Shown in pieces: positions 18,504 to 28,161 of a stretch of DNA of 64,000 nucleotides. Under the pieces are notes generated by a model. That model was not told the origin of the DNA. It searched no databases and was given only the letters and a program-made list of their open reading frames with translations. This DNA comes from Zwartia vadi. GTDB lineage: Bacteria > Pseudomonadota > Gammaproteobacteria > Burkholderiales > Burkholderiaceae_B. The translations under genes and the position numbers were made by a program. The stretch covers positions 39,710 through 103,709 of the forward strand of contig NZ_JAUHHE010000014.1 in NCBI RefSeq assembly GCF_030410375.1, read 5' to 3'. Every line of letters begins with the position of its first letter. Position 1 is the stretch's first letter.

Positions 18504-20215
18504 AAATACAGGGTGTCTTGGCAGTAGAGAACACGCCATGGGAAATTCGAACGCAAGACGAGCTAGAGCGCTTAGTTCCCAAGATTATGCGAACCTTAGT
18601 TAAAGAGCTTGAGGTGCTGAGTCTCATGAGTCGAATGTGTCCGGTGCTTCTGAGTGACGGTTCAGCAGCGGTATTCGTTTTGAGGCAACACTATCACGAT
18701 GATCAGACGCTTGCTCTTGTTCAACTGCTTAAGCAACGTGGGTATCGCTTGAATGCGACACCACTGTTCGTGCTTTCAGCTGCGCTGCTTATTGCAGTAT
18801 CAAAATCGGTACGAAAATCAGCGATGATAAATCCCAATCTGCCAGATGCCTCATCTAGCTCGAGCGCGCTGGTGTTGGCGATGAATGCTATTTTGATCTG
18901 GGGGCTTCGACAGCGGGCAAGCGACATTCACTTCAATGTGAGACGCGATCAGAGCGAGTCAGCTGTGATGTTCACGATAGATGGGCGCTATGTTTGTCCG
19001 GATCTCTATGCAAGGCTTCCAACCGCAACAATGATGGCGATGCTCGCGGTCACCTGGATGGAGGTGGCAGGTGGCAATGGCGCGGTGTTCGATCCTACCA
19101 TTGAGCAGCAAGGGCGTGTGAGTCGTGAGCTTGATGGGCAACGTGTTTGTCTGCGTTGGGCTTCCCTTGCGACTGATCAGGGGCCTTCTGTCTGTTTACG
19201 TGTATTGATTCAGGACTCGACGGATTTAACCCCTGAACTCTCGCAACTTGGATATTTGGATACCCAGATATCCGCTCTCAGAAGGGCGAGTATGAAACAG
19301 GGTGGTGCCATTGTTCTTGCAGGGACGGTCGGATCTGGTAAATCCACCACGCTTGCTACGTTAATGCGTGAAATTCCAGCGCATAGAAAGATTGTGACAC
19401 TTGAAGATCCGGCTGAATATCTGATTCCGAATGCTTTGCAAAATACGGTTTCCAGATCAAACGATGAAAATGAACTGGGTGTGTTCGACAATAAAATTAA
19501 AGCATTCAAACGCTCTGCGATGAACGATTTGCTGATCGGTGAAATCAGAGATGCAGCGGGTGGTCGTGCTTTTTCAGATCTAGCTGGTTCAGGGGTCAGC
19601 ATCTATACGACCGTGCACGCAGGATCGGCCCTCTGGATTCCCGCGCGTTTAGCCTCTAGCTTCATAGGCGTTCCCAGAGATTTGCTCGCCACGCCTGGCA
19701 TCCTCAAGTTGCTGGTGTTTCAGTGCTTGCTACCGCTGCTGTGCCAAGGGTGCGCACTACGCTACGAGCAAGTCGTCCAGACCGGTGTATGGCGGTGCGC
19801 ACTCAATCGTGCTCGATCAGATGCATGGCGGGAGGCTTGGGTAAGTGAGCTGGAGGAGCAGTTTGGGCTGTCAAGAGATCGACTGAGGTTTCGCTCTCTT
19901 GCAGGGTGCGCACGCTGTGCGAATGGGTGGTCGGACTCGCTTGGCATTTTGGGTCGAACTGTTGCCGCCGAGCTGATCGAGCCGTCAGAGGAGCCGGAAT
20001 TTTTGACTGGTCTTCTACAGCAGGACGGCTTGTTATTGCACCGTTGGTTTGAACAACGGCCGCGCAGGGCATTAATCGATGAAGATATGGCGGGGAAAAG
20101 TGCCAGACAGTGCGCGCTCTTCAAAGTTTGGAAAGGGCTAATCGATCCGAGAGTGGTTGAACAGTTTTTTGGCTCGACTGACTTTTCCGGGGAACGACCA
20201 CATGTCAGTTTATGA
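18500..20215 (+). CDS. pilQ: PilQ-type pilus assembly ATPase
   Basis: This is a cytoplasmic secretion ATPase of the PilB/VirB11 superfamily that powers pilin polymerisation, 571 residues from ATG 18500. That ATG overlaps the pilP stop and has a GGGCAGG Shine-Dalgarno sequence; the frame is open upstream to TTG 18440. Walker A is GTVGSGKST (275-283), the Asp box is VTLEDPAEY (299-307), Walker B is DLLIGEIRD (343-351) and the His box is VSIYTTVHAGS (366-376). Cysteine pairs LLCQGC and GCARC after the motor may bind zinc, as in related ATPases. All ATPase residues appear intact, so the pilus should be energised. Confidence 0.9.
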   Translation: MKIQGVLAVENTPWEIRTQDELERLVPKIMRTLVKELEVLSLMSRMCPVLLSDGSAAVFVLRQHYHDDQTLALVQLLKQRGYRLNATPLFVLSAALLIAVSKSVRKSAMINPNLPDASSSSSALVLAMNAILIWGLRQRASDIHFNVRRDQSESAVMFTIDGRYVCPDLYARLPTATMMAMLAVTWMEVAGGNGAVFDPTIEQQGRVSRELDGQRVCLRWASLATDQGPSVCLRVLIQDSTDLTPELSQLGYLDTQISALRRASMKQGGAIVLAGTVGSGKSTTLATLMREIPAHRKIVTLEDPAEYLIPNALQNTVSRSNDENELGVFDNKIKAFKRSAMNDLLIGEIRDAAGGRAFSDLAGSGVSIYTTVHAGSALWIPARLASSFIGVPRDLLATPGILKLLVFQCLLPLLCQGCALRYEQVVQTGVWRCALNRARSDAWREAWVSELEEQFGLSRDRLRFRSLAGCARCANGWSDSLGILGRTVAAELIEPSEEPEFLTGLLQQDGLLLHRWFEQRPRRALIDEDMAGKSARQCALFKVWKGLIDPRVVEQFFGSTDFSGERPHVSL

Positions 20216-21347
20216 CTGGATCGTTTCCCTAAGGCTGATTCGGTGGCGCACGTTTTGGTTTCGAACAAAATTGTGGATTGCTGCAAAAGCTTTCAGATCT
20301 CAGCGAGCTGATTATTACGAGTATTTGGCTGATTTAATTGAAGCCACGCTGGGCACAAAAACACTTCAAACTATTTTTCAAGACGACGCGGCACGTCATG
20401 CATCGAGTCGGGCTCGCAGTTTTTTGTCGCGCGTGTGGCTTGACCGATTTCCCCAAACAGGTGGTGATTTATTTACCACCTGGCATGGTAGCTTGCCAAC
20501 AGAGGATTTGCTTGCCATTCGCTCGGCACAATATGCGGGTGCGCACGCACTGACGCGGACACTCAGGCAGCTTGCTGAAGTCGTCAGGCTAGTCGATCGC
20601 GCAGTCAGTCTTTTAGTGACAACAGCATTTGTCGGCGTCGCTGGATTATTGATGGCACTGGGTTCAATATTATCGATCCCTTTCTTTACAGTTAAACAAC
20701 TGAGGCAAGCGTTCGCTTCAGTGCCTACTGAATACTATTCAAGCTGGACCCAAGCCTTGTTTGCGACGGCTGACTGGCTCAGTACGGCATGGCCGTTTGT
20801 CGCATTCCTGATGGTTTGCTTTGCGGTTGTTTTCAGTGGATCTTTCGCAAATTGGACTGGACCATTGCGTGTCTTTGCTGATCAGTTTGGCCCGTGGGCG
20901 TTCTATAGGCGCGTGCAAACGGTGCGATTTATTGCATTATTGGCTGTGACTCTCAGCCCAGGTCGTCATCAGAGCTCTCGTTTACGAGAGGCGATATTCT
21001 TGCAAGTGCATGGCGCTTCACCATGGTTTTTAAAACATTTATACGCGATGGTGACGCGCCTGGATTTGGGCTCGCATGCCATTGAGGCGATGGATACTGG
21101 TCTGATTGACTCAGAGATATGGTGGTATTTCACAGATTTGATTCAAACACTTGGTTTGGACGAGGCCTTGATACGAACTCGAATCAGAACCGAAGCGCAT
21201 GCAATGAGACGCATCCATTCACAAGCACTTTTTTTAAGGTGGTGTCTGTTGTTACTCGCGCTATCGATTGTCTTGGGTATTGCTTTTTGGCACGTCCAAG
21301 TGTTTGAAGAACTCAGACAGGCGTTGAGTTTGCATTATTCCCGCTAA
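20202..21347 (+). CDS. pilR: PilR-type inner-membrane platform protein (T2SSF family)
   Basis: This is the polytopic core of the assembly machine, 381 residues from ATG 20202, which has GGGGA about 8 bases upstream inside pilQ; the frame extends to TTG 20157. Three clusters of hydrophobic segments are visible: about 140-165, about 200-220 and about 350-372. The soluble T2SSF-like parts lie between them (RFIALLAVTLSPGRHQSSRLREAI region). GspF/PilC-like proteins couple the ATPase to growth of the fibre. A 106-bp gap separates it from the pilin gene, the largest gap in the cluster, so pilS may also have its own promoter. Confidence 0.85.
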   Translation: MSVYDWIVSLRLIRWRTFWFRTKLWIAAKAFRSQRADYYEYLADLIEATLGTKTLQTIFQDDAARHASSRARSFLSRVWLDRFPQTGGDLFTTWHGSLPTEDLLAIRSAQYAGAHALTRTLRQLAEVVRLVDRAVSLLVTTAFVGVAGLLMALGSILSIPFFTVKQLRQAFASVPTEYYSSWTQALFATADWLSTAWPFVAFLMVCFAVVFSGSFANWTGPLRVFADQFGPWAFYRRVQTVRFIALLAVTLSPGRHQSSRLREAIFLQVHGASPWFLKHLYAMVTRLDLGSHAIEAMDTGLIDSEIWWYFTDLIQTLGLDEALIRTRIRTEAHAMRRIHSQALFLRWCLLLLALSIVLGIAFWHVQVFEELRQALSLHYSR

Positions 21348-21453
21348 GGCAGAAATGTTCGCTCGAACCCTGTGATTTTCATGCGGCAACATCGGTTCAT
21401 TGAAGCGTTTAACTAGAAACACAGTTTTTCATTTTTCTATAGGTCACTATTTC

Positions 21454-22134
21454 ATGTCTCATCATATTGAATCAGTTGGTATCCATTACAGTGTGCGTCC
21501 TGAGTGTTCTCCCCGCGCATACCAACAGGGACTTTTTACTGGGGTTTTGCAGCGTCAAAAGGGATTCTCTCTCATTGAAATTTCGATTGTCACGACGATC
21601 ATGATGTTGCTTGCCATTGTTGGTATTCCAGCCATACAGGGTTATGTTGTTGAAAGTAAAGTTCCGAGGGTTGCTGAGGAGTTGCAGCGTTTTGTCGCAC
21701 GTCTGAAGGTCACGACCAACGGATTTGGCGCAAGTCCCTACGCAGGCGTTGATACTAGGGTGCTTGCAAACGCGTTGCGTGGTTCCAGTGTCGTGGCGGT
21801 GTCTGGCGAAGGCGCGAGCGCGAATGTTGCCCATGGTCTAGGCGGTCCGGGTGTTTCAGGTCGCGGCGTGGTTCGCGTGGCACCTTATGCATTGTCGGGA
21901 GCCCCTATTGGCTCGGCTTTTTTGCTGACTTTAAATGATGTGAATCATGCGGCGTGTCCGGGTCTGGCCTCTATTTTGCAACGCATCGCAGAAGTCGTTA
22001 CGATTTCCGGTGCGGGAGGGCCTGTCATGGTTAAAAACACATCGCACCAACCGGCTGCCGCCTATGATCCTTTGCTGGCTGACGCACAGTGCCTAAGCGG
22101 TGACCGCAATGTGTTCGAGTTTGTGATTCGCTGA
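21454..22134 (+). CDS. pilS: Major type IVb prepilin (PilS-type)
   Basis: This is the main pilin subunit. From ATG 21454 (AGG about 10 bases upstream) the leader is 37 residues long and ends QRQKG before FSLIEIS, the prepilin peptidase site with Glu at +5. Long leaders are typical of type IVb pilins. TTG 21400 is an in-frame alternative. The mature hydrophobic stalk (FSLIEISIVTTIMMLLAIVG) is followed by a globular domain of about 170 residues. Two cysteines, in HAACPGL and DAQCLSG, probably close the C-terminal disulfide loop. The start of pilV overlaps its stop. No prepilin peptidase gene is in the window, so processing must rely on one elsewhere. Confidence 0.88.
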   Translation: MSHHIESVGIHYSVRPECSPRAYQQGLFTGVLQRQKGFSLIEISIVTTIMMLLAIVGIPAIQGYVVESKVPRVAEELQRFVARLKVTTNGFGASPYAGVDTRVLANALRGSSVVAVSGEGASANVAHGLGGPGVSGRGVVRVAPYALSGAPIGSAFLLTLNDVNHAACPGLASILQRIAEVVTISGAGGPVMVKNTSHQPAAAYDPLLADAQCLSGDRNVFEFVIR

Positions 22135-23327
22135 TGCGTTCGAGTCAATATGGTTTTTCGCTATTTGAGATGATTGTGGTCACGGCCATCACATCTCTGA
22201 TCGGTGTGTGGTCGGCGACGTCTTGGGTGCAACAGTCCGAAGACGCAGCATCTGAGGCGATGGGGCAGTGGTTGGTGTCTGTCAAGGCATCTGTCGATCA
22301 GATGCTGGTTCGTCAGGGGGATTACCTAACAGGTATTTCAGTCGCCAACGAATCCTCTCAGCAATACGGCGATATTTGGCATCCTACTGTTCAGGAGCTG
22401 ATTCAGGCTGGGCATTTGGCGAGCGGTTTCTCCAAACGTCCACCTTTGGGGTATGACATCAGTATCACTATCCTTAAACCGACAGGTTTGTGTTTGACTC
22501 TGGGCTGCAAGTTAGAGGCCTTGACGATCGTTAAGCCTCAGTCGCTGCAATCGGAGCAGGCAGCCAATTTGAGCCGGATAGGGAAAATTTTGGCTTCATT
22601 TGGCGGACAGGGGGCCAGTGTTTCCCAGCTCTTGCCTCTGCGGGTCAGGGGGCCAACCATGGATCTACCCAATCCGCCTGTTTCAGGATCTTCAGCTTTG
22701 CCAATCGGTTCAATCGTGCTTCACAGTTTTTATGACTCGAGTGCGCAGGTGAGTTTTTTGAGGCAAGGCGAAAGAAGGGATGTGCATCTTGGCGCTGACC
22801 TGCAGGTAAAAGGAAGGTTAGCCGCTGGAGGCAGCATTTCATCACAAGGAAACATCCACGCTGCGGGGTCGATTAAAACGGACGGTGCGTTTAGCTCGGG
22901 TGGATCGATGACGTCAGGAGGCGCTATTTCGGCGAACGGACCTATTTCTACTAAAGCCTCTATACATGCGGGTGGGGAGATTGTTGCTTCCGATCGAATT
23001 CGCAGCGCAGGACATCTTCAACTTGGCGCGGTCGCTAGTACGGGAGATGCGTGCGAAGGTCAAGGCCTTCTTGCGCAGGCACAAGGCGGAGGACTGTTGA
23101 TTTGTCAGGCCGGTAAATGGCAGCGAAGTGCAAAGATGTGGGGAGGACATTTCATTATTCACTCGGGTTTCAGGTGCGATATGTTTGGAGGTTTGAATAT
23201 TGATCGTCGCAATCCCTTGACGGGTGACTGTTCTTGTCCACCGGGCTACGTCCCGCAACTGATGGCTGTGTGGCGCTCGCCCCATCAGTCTGACAACGAG
23301 TTCCACACGTTTGTATGTCTGGACTGA
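22134..23327 (+). CDS. pilV: PilV-type minor tip pilin/adhesin
   Basis: This is a large minor pilin of 397 residues. A short leader MRSSQYG precedes FSLFEMIVVTAI, a prepilin cleavage site with Glu at +5. Residues about 215-300 form a run of short Gly-rich repeats (GGSISSQGNIHAAGSIKTDG and so on) that likely build a narrow beta-helical shaft. The C-terminal 90 residues contain several cysteines (GDACEGQGLL, LLICQAGKW, FRCDMFGG, DCSCPPGY, FVCLD) and resemble PilV tip domains. In R64 this end is switched by a shufflon and recombinase; here it is followed directly by the alaS promoter, with no recombinase or spare segments. It probably determines receptor binding. Confidence 0.8.
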   Translation: MRSSQYGFSLFEMIVVTAITSLIGVWSATSWVQQSEDAASEAMGQWLVSVKASVDQMLVRQGDYLTGISVANESSQQYGDIWHPTVQELIQAGHLASGFSKRPPLGYDISITILKPTGLCLTLGCKLEALTIVKPQSLQSEQAANLSRIGKILASFGGQGASVSQLLPLRVRGPTMDLPNPPVSGSSALPIGSIVLHSFYDSSAQVSFLRQGERRDVHLGADLQVKGRLAAGGSISSQGNIHAAGSIKTDGAFSSGGSMTSGGAISANGPISTKASIHAGGEIVASDRIRSAGHLQLGAVASTGDACEGQGLLAQAQGGGLLICQAGKWQRSAKMWGGHFIIHSGFRCDMFGGLNIDRRNPLTGDCSCPPGYVPQLMAVWRSPHQSDNEFHTFVCLD

Positions 23328-23331
23328 AGCT

Positions 23332-23359
23332 TTTACCGGGCGTCGCATGCCCGTATAAT
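23332..23359 (+). promoter_or_regulatory. Sigma-70 promoter of alaS
   Basis: A perfect -10 box TATAAT (23354-23359) has TTTACC (23332-23337) 16 bases upstream as -35. The stretch between and around it contains a small inverted repeat, CGGGC and GCCCG. It lies about 70 bases before the alaS start, so it would give a leader of about 65 bases. It also marks the boundary between the pilus cluster and the core genes. Confidence 0.65.
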
Positions 23360-23430
23360 CGACTACTTAGCCTGAGAGGGGACCTGTATTTCTATCCCGC
23401 TCGTCTTTTTTCCTCCTTTGATGCCGCACG

Positions 23431-26064
23431 ATGAAAACGACCGAAATCCGTCAGAAATTCTTGCAATTTTTCCAGTCCAAAGGGCACACAATCGTGCCTT
23501 CATCGTCATTGGTGCCAGGCAATGATCCCACATTGTTGTTCACCAACTCCGGGATGGTGCAGTTTAAAGACGTATTCACTGGCAAAGATTCTCGTCCCTA
23601 CAAAAGGGCGACTTCTTCTCAGCGCAGCGTACGCGCTGGTGGAAAACACAACGACCTGGAAAATGTAGGCTACACGGCTCGTCATCACACCTTCTTTGAA
23701 ATGCTCGGCAATTTCAGCTTCGGTGATTATTTCAAGCGCGATGCCATCGCCTTTGCCTGGGAGATGCTCACCGGCGTATATGGTTTGCCAAAGGAAAAGC
23801 TTTGGGTAACGGTCTATCAAGAGGATGACGAAGCCTACGCGATCTGGGAAAAGGAAATCGGTGTGCCGCCCCAGCGTATCATTCGCATCGGCGACAACAA
23901 AGGTGCCCGCTATGCCTCGGATAACTTTTGGCAAATGGCCGATACTGGACCTTGCGGACCCTGCACGGAGATTTTCTACGATCACGGTGCAGACATCTGG
24001 GGTGGACCTCCAGGATCTCCCGAAGAAGACGGCGATCGCTACATTGAGATCTGGAATCTGGTTTTTATGCAGTTTGAGCGGGATGCGGCGGGTAATTTAA
24101 CGCCTCTACCCAAGCCGTGTGTCGATACGGGTATGGGTCTTGAGCGGATTGCCGCTGTCCTGCAACACGTCCACTCCAACTATGAAATTGATCTGTTCGT
24201 GGCCTTGATTGCAGCCGCTGCGCGTGAGACGGGCTGCAAAGATTTATCCAATAACTCCCTCAAAGTGATTGCCGATCATATCCGGGCATGTTGTTTCCTG
24301 GTCGTGGACGGTGTGATTCCGAGTAACGAGGGCAGAGGCTACGTGTTGCGTCGTATCATTCGTCGGGCGCTGCGTCATGGTTACAAACTTGGTCAAACCA
24401 AGCCATTTTTCCATCGCATGGTGGCCGACCTTGTTAAACAAATGGGAGAGGCTTACCCTGAGTTGACCAATAACGCCGCCCGTGTTGAACAGGTCTTGCG
24501 CCAAGAAGAAGAGCGTTTTGGAGAAACCCTGGAGAACGGGATGAAAATCCTTGATGCGGCGCTTGCGGTTTTGCCGGCTGCCAAAAAGGATCACGCCCAG
24601 GTGTTGGATGGCAATACGCTATTCACCCTCTATGACACATATGGCTTTCCGGTCGATTTGACTGCGGATATTTGTCGAGAGCGCGGTGTCGACGTTGACC
24701 ATGCAGGCTTTGAGGTCGCGATGGAGCGTCAGAGAGATCAGGCGCGTGCTGCTGGCAAGTTCAAAATGGTCGAGGGGCTGTCATATTCCGGCGCACAAAC
24801 TGTTTTTGAAGGCTACGAGCATTTGCAGCGTCCTGCCAAGGTCTTGGCGCTTTATTTGGGTGGTGCTTCTGTTGACCGTCTGACCGCAGGGCAGGAAGCG
24901 ATTGTCGTGCTTGATACCACGCCTTTTTTCGCGGAGTCCGGCGGTCAGGTGGGCGACACCGGTAGCTTGACTGCGAGCGGCGCAGTGTTTGAGGTGTTGG
25001 ATACCCAAAAGATTCAGCCCGGAGTGTTTGGTCACCACGGACGGCTTTCATCAGGAGCGTTATCCATCGGTGATGCGGTTACAGCGACTGTTGATGCCGA
25101 ACAGCGTGCCCGTACTGTTCGCAATCACTCTGCGACCCATTTGATGCATAAAGCCTTGCGAGAAGTGCTGGGCGGTCACGTCCAGCAACGTGGCTCTTTG
25201 GTTGATGGTGAGAAAACACGTTTTGACTTTGCCCATGATGCGCCAATGAGCGAGGATGAAATCGCCCGCGTTGAGGCGATTGTCAACGCCGAGGTTTTGA
25301 AAAACCAAGCTGCGGTTGCTCAGACAATGTCTTATGACGATGCTGTCAAAGGTGGCGCGATGGCACTCTTTGGAGAGAAATATGGCGATAGCGTCCGCGT
25401 CTTGGATATTGGTTTTTCCAGAGAGCTGTGCGGCGGTACGCACGTTGCGCGGACCGGTGACATCGGGCTGTTTAAAGTAGTGGCCGAGGGCGGGGTGGCG
25501 GCTGGCGTGCGGCGGATTGAGGCCGTCACTGGCTCTAACGCCTTGGCGTGGGTACAAAACTTGAATGCGACGATGCAGCGTGCGGCGACCGCATTGAAAA
25601 CCCAAGCATCGGAGTTGCCCGAGCGTATTGCTCTCTTGCAAGAGCAGCTTAAGTCCGTAGAAAAAGATCTCGAGCATGCTCGCGCAAAGCTCGCTTCTAA
25701 TGCAGGTCTTGCCCTGACAGAATCAGCTGTTGACATGCCTGCGGGTTTCAAGCTGCTTGTGACAGAGGTCAAAGGGGTCGATCCCAAGGACCTACGTTCA
25801 ATGGTCGATCAGCTTAAGGATCGACTCAAGTCCGCGGTTGTTCTGCTTGCAGCGATCTCCGCAGACGGGAAAATTAGCCTGGTCGCAGGGGTGACGGCTG
25901 ATTTGAGTAACAAAATCAAAGCTGGGGATCTTGTGGGTTTTGTGGCTGGCCAGCTAGGTGGCAAGGGTGGTGGGCGTCCTGATATGGCGATGGGAGGCGG
26001 TACCGATGTGAAAGCATTACCCGCCAGCCTGGCCAGCGTGAAGGCCTGGATTGAGTCAAAATGA
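23431..26064 (+). CDS. alaS: Alanine-tRNA ligase
   Basis: AlaS charges tRNA-Ala, 877 residues, full length. The class II catalytic core is seen at the N-terminus ([19 protein letters not shown] ... [11 protein letters not shown]; motif 2 [32 protein letters not shown]). The editing domain has the zinc-binding HSATHLMH (about 567-574) and CGGTH (about 668-672). The C-terminal DHHA1-type domain ends with [15 protein letters not shown]. It has its own promoter and overlaps the downstream TusA-like gene by ATGA, so the two are probably co-expressed. Confidence 0.98.
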   Translation: MKTTEIRQKFLQFFQSKGHTIVPSSSLVPGNDPTLLFTNSGMVQFKDVFTGKDSRPYKRATSSQRSVRAGGKHNDLENVGYTARHHTFFEMLGNFSFGDYFKRDAIAFAWEMLTGVYGLPKEKLWVTVYQEDDEAYAIWEKEIGVPPQRIIRIGDNKGARYASDNFWQMADTGPCGPCTEIFYDHGADIWGGPPGSPEEDGDRYIEIWNLVFMQFERDAAGNLTPLPKPCVDTGMGLERIAAVLQHVHSNYEIDLFVALIAAAARETGCKDLSNNSLKVIADHIRACCFLVVDGVIPSNEGRGYVLRRIIRRALRHGYKLGQTKPFFHRMVADLVKQMGEAYPELTNNAARVEQVLRQEEERFGETLENGMKILDAALAVLPAAKKDHAQVLDGNTLFTLYDTYGFPVDLTADICRERGVDVDHAGFEVAMERQRDQARAAGKFKMVEGLSYSGAQTVFEGYEHLQRPAKVLALYLGGASVDRLTAGQEAIVVLDTTPFFAESGGQVGDTGSLTASGAVFEVLDTQKIQPGVFGHHGRLSSGALSIGDAVTATVDAEQRARTVRNHSATHLMHKALREVLGGHVQQRGSLVDGEKTRFDFAHDAPMSEDEIARVEAIVNAEVLKNQAAVAQTMSYDDAVKGGAMALFGEKYGDSVRVLDIGFSRELCGGTHVARTGDIGLFKVVAEGGVAAGVRRIEAVTGSNALAWVQNLNATMQRAATALKTQASELPERIALLQEQLKSVEKDLEHARAKLASNAGLALTESAVDMPAGFKLLVTEVKGVDPKDLRSMVDQLKDRLKSAVVLLAAISADGKISLVAGVTADLSNKIKAGDLVGFVAGQLGGKGGGRPDMAMGGGTDVKALPASLASVKAWIESK

Positions 26065-26336
26065 ACGTAACGGGTTCTATGCAAGGGCAGCAGTCCATTC
26101 CCTCTTCGTACGATGAGACCGTTGATGCGACTGGACTGGCATGTCCGCTTCCCATTTTGAAGGCTAAGAAAGCTTTGGCTACGTTATCCCCTGGTCAGGT
26201 GTTGCGAGTCATTACCACCGATCGGGGCGCAGTGCGGGATTTCCAAGCGTTTTGTAAACAAACTGGCAACCTTTTGTTGGCACAGGTTGACGAGACAGGT
26301 AGTGTGACGCATTATTTAGAGCGTAGATTGAAATAA
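26061..26336 (+). CDS. TusA-family sulfurtransferase
   Basis: This is a small cytoplasmic sulfur carrier of 91 residues. The conserved segment [18 protein letters not shown] carries the persulfide Cys28. The first 20 residues are an extra N-terminal tail compared with E. coli TusA. TusA relatives pass sulfur from cysteine desulfurase to tRNA thiolation (TusBCDE, MnmA) or molybdopterin synthesis; which route applies here cannot be told, since no partner genes are near. It overlaps the alaS stop codon, so it is translationally coupled to alaS. It is followed by the rpsP promoter. Confidence 0.88.
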   Translation: MNVTGSMQGQQSIPSSYDETVDATGLACPLPILKAKKALATLSPGQVLRVITTDRGAVRDFQAFCKQTGNLLLAQVDETGSVTHYLERRLK

Positions 26337-26358
26337 ACGGTGTTTATTCATTGTTTAG

Positions 26359-26367
26359 TGCTATACT
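26359..26367 (+). promoter_or_regulatory. Extended -10 promoter of rpsP
   Basis: TGCTATACT gives an extended -10 element (TG one base before TATACT) about 36 bases upstream of the rpsP ATG. No convincing -35 box is seen at the proper spacing, which fits an extended -10 promoter. The same TGCTA start is found upstream of ndk and rpsU. Confidence 0.55.
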
Positions 26368-26402
26368 CTTTGGCTTTACTGAACATTTTCAAGGGATTAC
26401 GT

Positions 26403-26663
26403 ATGGTGGTGATTCGCCTGGCCCGTGGCGGCTCCAAGAAACGTCCTTTTTACAACCTCGTGGCGACTGATTCCCGTGATCGTCGTGATGGTCGTTTCAT
26501 TGAGCGCGTTGGTTTTTACAACCCAGTTGCAAATGCAAACGAAGAGCGTCTTCGTATTGCTTTAGACCGTGTCCAGCACTGGACAGGAGTGGGTGCACAG
26601 TTGTCCCCAGCGGTTGCCCGTCTGGTTAAAGACTTCTCTGCAAAAGTCGCAACTGCGGCTTGA
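26403..26663 (+). CDS. rpsP: Small ribosomal subunit protein bS16
   Basis: bS16 is an assembly protein of the 30S subunit. It has 86 residues from ATG 26403, beginning with the conserved [20 protein letters not shown]. The frame is open for 21 more codons upstream, but that part overlaps the promoter and has no homology. It is the first gene of rpsP-rimM-trmD, which links ribosome assembly with tRNA modification. The usual fourth gene rplS is missing from the end of this cluster. Confidence 0.98.
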   Translation: MVVIRLARGGSKKRPFYNLVATDSRDRRDGRFIERVGFYNPVANANEERLRIALDRVQHWTGVGAQLSPAVARLVKDFSAKVATAA

Positions 26664-26695
26664 TAGAGTCTTTTGTCTGACTTCGCAGCGCATCC

Positions 26696-27328
26696 ATGGC
26701 TGACATAGGCGCTCAACAGGCGCCGAACGATTTGATTGAATTGGGTCGTATTGTGTCAGCCTATGGTGTGCGAGGTTGGGTTAAAGTACAGCCGCATTCT
26801 GCGCAAGGTTTGGTCTTGCGAGCTGCGCCTGTCTGGTGGCTTGCGCCACCTGCTTTGCCTGCGTCTCCCGGTACTGGGACTCAACACGCTGTTGCATTTC
26901 GTCCCCACGCAGTTAAACAATCCAGACCCCAAGGTTCCACTGTCGTAGCTGACCTTGAGCACGTGGGCGACCGTGATGTGGCTGAGTCTTTGCGCGGCTA
27001 TACCGTTCATGTCTCTCGGCAATACTTTCCCAAAGCCCAGGCAGATGAGTTCTACTGGGTTGATCTGGTCGGGTGTTTTGTATTCAGCGACGGGCAGTTA
27101 GCAGGGATAGTAGAAGAGGTTGTCGATAACGGTGCGCACGCAATTCTGCGTGTTCAGAGAATGACAATTGACGGGGATCAGTCCCCAACTGCAGACCATG
27201 TACCACAGCTCTGTCTAGACGCCAAAGGGCGCCTGCAAGAAATCTTGGTGCCATTTGTCGCGGCGCATGTTCAGCATGTAGATATTGCATCACGTCGAAT
27301 CGAAACCGACTGGCCGCTTGATCTCTAG
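26696..27328 (+). CDS. rimM: Ribosome maturation factor RimM
   Basis: RimM binds uS19 and helps mature the head of the 30S subunit. It has 210 residues. The N-terminal beta-barrel begins IELGRIVSAYGVRGWVKVQP, and the PRC-barrel begins at DEFYWVDLVGCFV (about residue 117). The protein is longer than E. coli RimM (about 180) because of Ala/Pro-rich loops around residues 45-75 and an insertion near 150-160 (TIDGDQSPTADHV). It lies between rpsP and trmD, with 32-bp and 9-bp gaps, in one transcription unit. Confidence 0.95.
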   Translation: MADIGAQQAPNDLIELGRIVSAYGVRGWVKVQPHSAQGLVLRAAPVWWLAPPALPASPGTGTQHAVAFRPHAVKQSRPQGSTVVADLEHVGDRDVAESLRGYTVHVSRQYFPKAQADEFYWVDLVGCFVFSDGQLAGIVEEVVDNGAHAILRVQRMTIDGDQSPTADHVPQLCLDAKGRLQEILVPFVAAHVQHVDIASRRIETDWPLDL

Positions 27329-27337
27329 GAGGTTCTG

Positions 27338-28141
27338 TTGCGCATCGACGTCATCACTTTGTTTCCGGATATGTTCGGTGTGGTGCGTGACGCGGGTGTC
27401 ACAGGACGTGCACATCAACAAGGGATTTGGAAACTGAATGCCTGGAATCCCCGCGACTTTACTCATGATATTCATCGCACTGTCGATGACAGGCCCTACG
27501 GCGGCGGTCCCGGGATGGTCATGCTGGCTGAGCCACTTAAACAAACTCTGCTAGCCATTCAAGAAGATAGAGATTCTGGCCCGACACCTCCTACTGAGTC
27601 GTCAGTCACCGCAAATAAACCACCAGTCATTTTGTTATCACCGGTCGGTCTGCGTTTTAGTCAGACTGAAGCGGCGCGACTCGCTGACTCACAAGGCGCC
27701 ATATTCGTATGTGGTCGTTACGAGGGAATTGATCAGCGGTTTATTGATGACTGTGTCGATGAGCAGTGGTCGTTGGGAGACTTTGTTTTATCAGGTGGCG
27801 AGATTGCAGCCCTGGCGATGATTGACGCTGCTGTGCGTCTGATGCCTGGTGTCTTGAATCACGGCGATTCATCCCTGCAGGACTCTTTTCAAGCATCAAT
27901 GTCTGGTTTATTGGATAGCCCCCACTACACGAGGCCAGAAGTGTTGTGGGGTCAGTCCGTACCCGCAGTCTTAATGTCTGGTAATCACGCACATATTGCG
28001 CGTTGGAGACGGGAGCAATCTCTGGCGCTTACCGCCAAAAATCGCCCTGACTTGCTAGCAATGGCTCGCAAAAATGGTTTGCTGACCACGTTGGATGAAA
28101 AGTTCTTAGCCAGTCTCAACCTCACGCAACCTCACGCTTGA
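27338..28141 (+). CDS. trmD: tRNA (guanine-37-N1)-methyltransferase
   Basis: TrmD methylates G37 next to the anticodon and prevents frameshifting. It has 267 residues and starts at TTG 27338 with a perfect AGGAGG five bases upstream. The SPOUT trefoil-knot signature is clear: [13 protein letters not shown] at the start, [40 protein letters not shown] and [11 protein letters not shown]. The C-terminal helical domain carries [13 protein letters not shown]. It is the last gene of its cluster; only about 20 bp separate it from the convergent end of valS, where rplS would be expected. Confidence 0.98.
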   Translation: MRIDVITLFPDMFGVVRDAGVTGRAHQQGIWKLNAWNPRDFTHDIHRTVDDRPYGGGPGMVMLAEPLKQTLLAIQEDRDSGPTPPTESSVTANKPPVILLSPVGLRFSQTEAARLADSQGAIFVCGRYEGIDQRFIDDCVDEQWSLGDFVLSGGEIAALAMIDAAVRLMPGVLNHGDSSLQDSFQASMSGLLDSPHYTRPEVLWGQSVPAVLMSGNHAHIARWRREQSLALTAKNRPDLLAMARKNGLLTTLDEKFLASLNLTQPHA

Positions 28142-28161
28142 TTGAGTCTGGCCATCGAGAA

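Noticed and set aside
22697..22718. Sequence in pilV resembling part of the R64 shufflon crossover site (TGCCAATC-GGTT)
   Set aside because: Only one copy is seen, it has a one-base gap against the consensus as I remember it, and there are no inverted partner copies, alternative C-terminal segments or recombinase gene after pilV.
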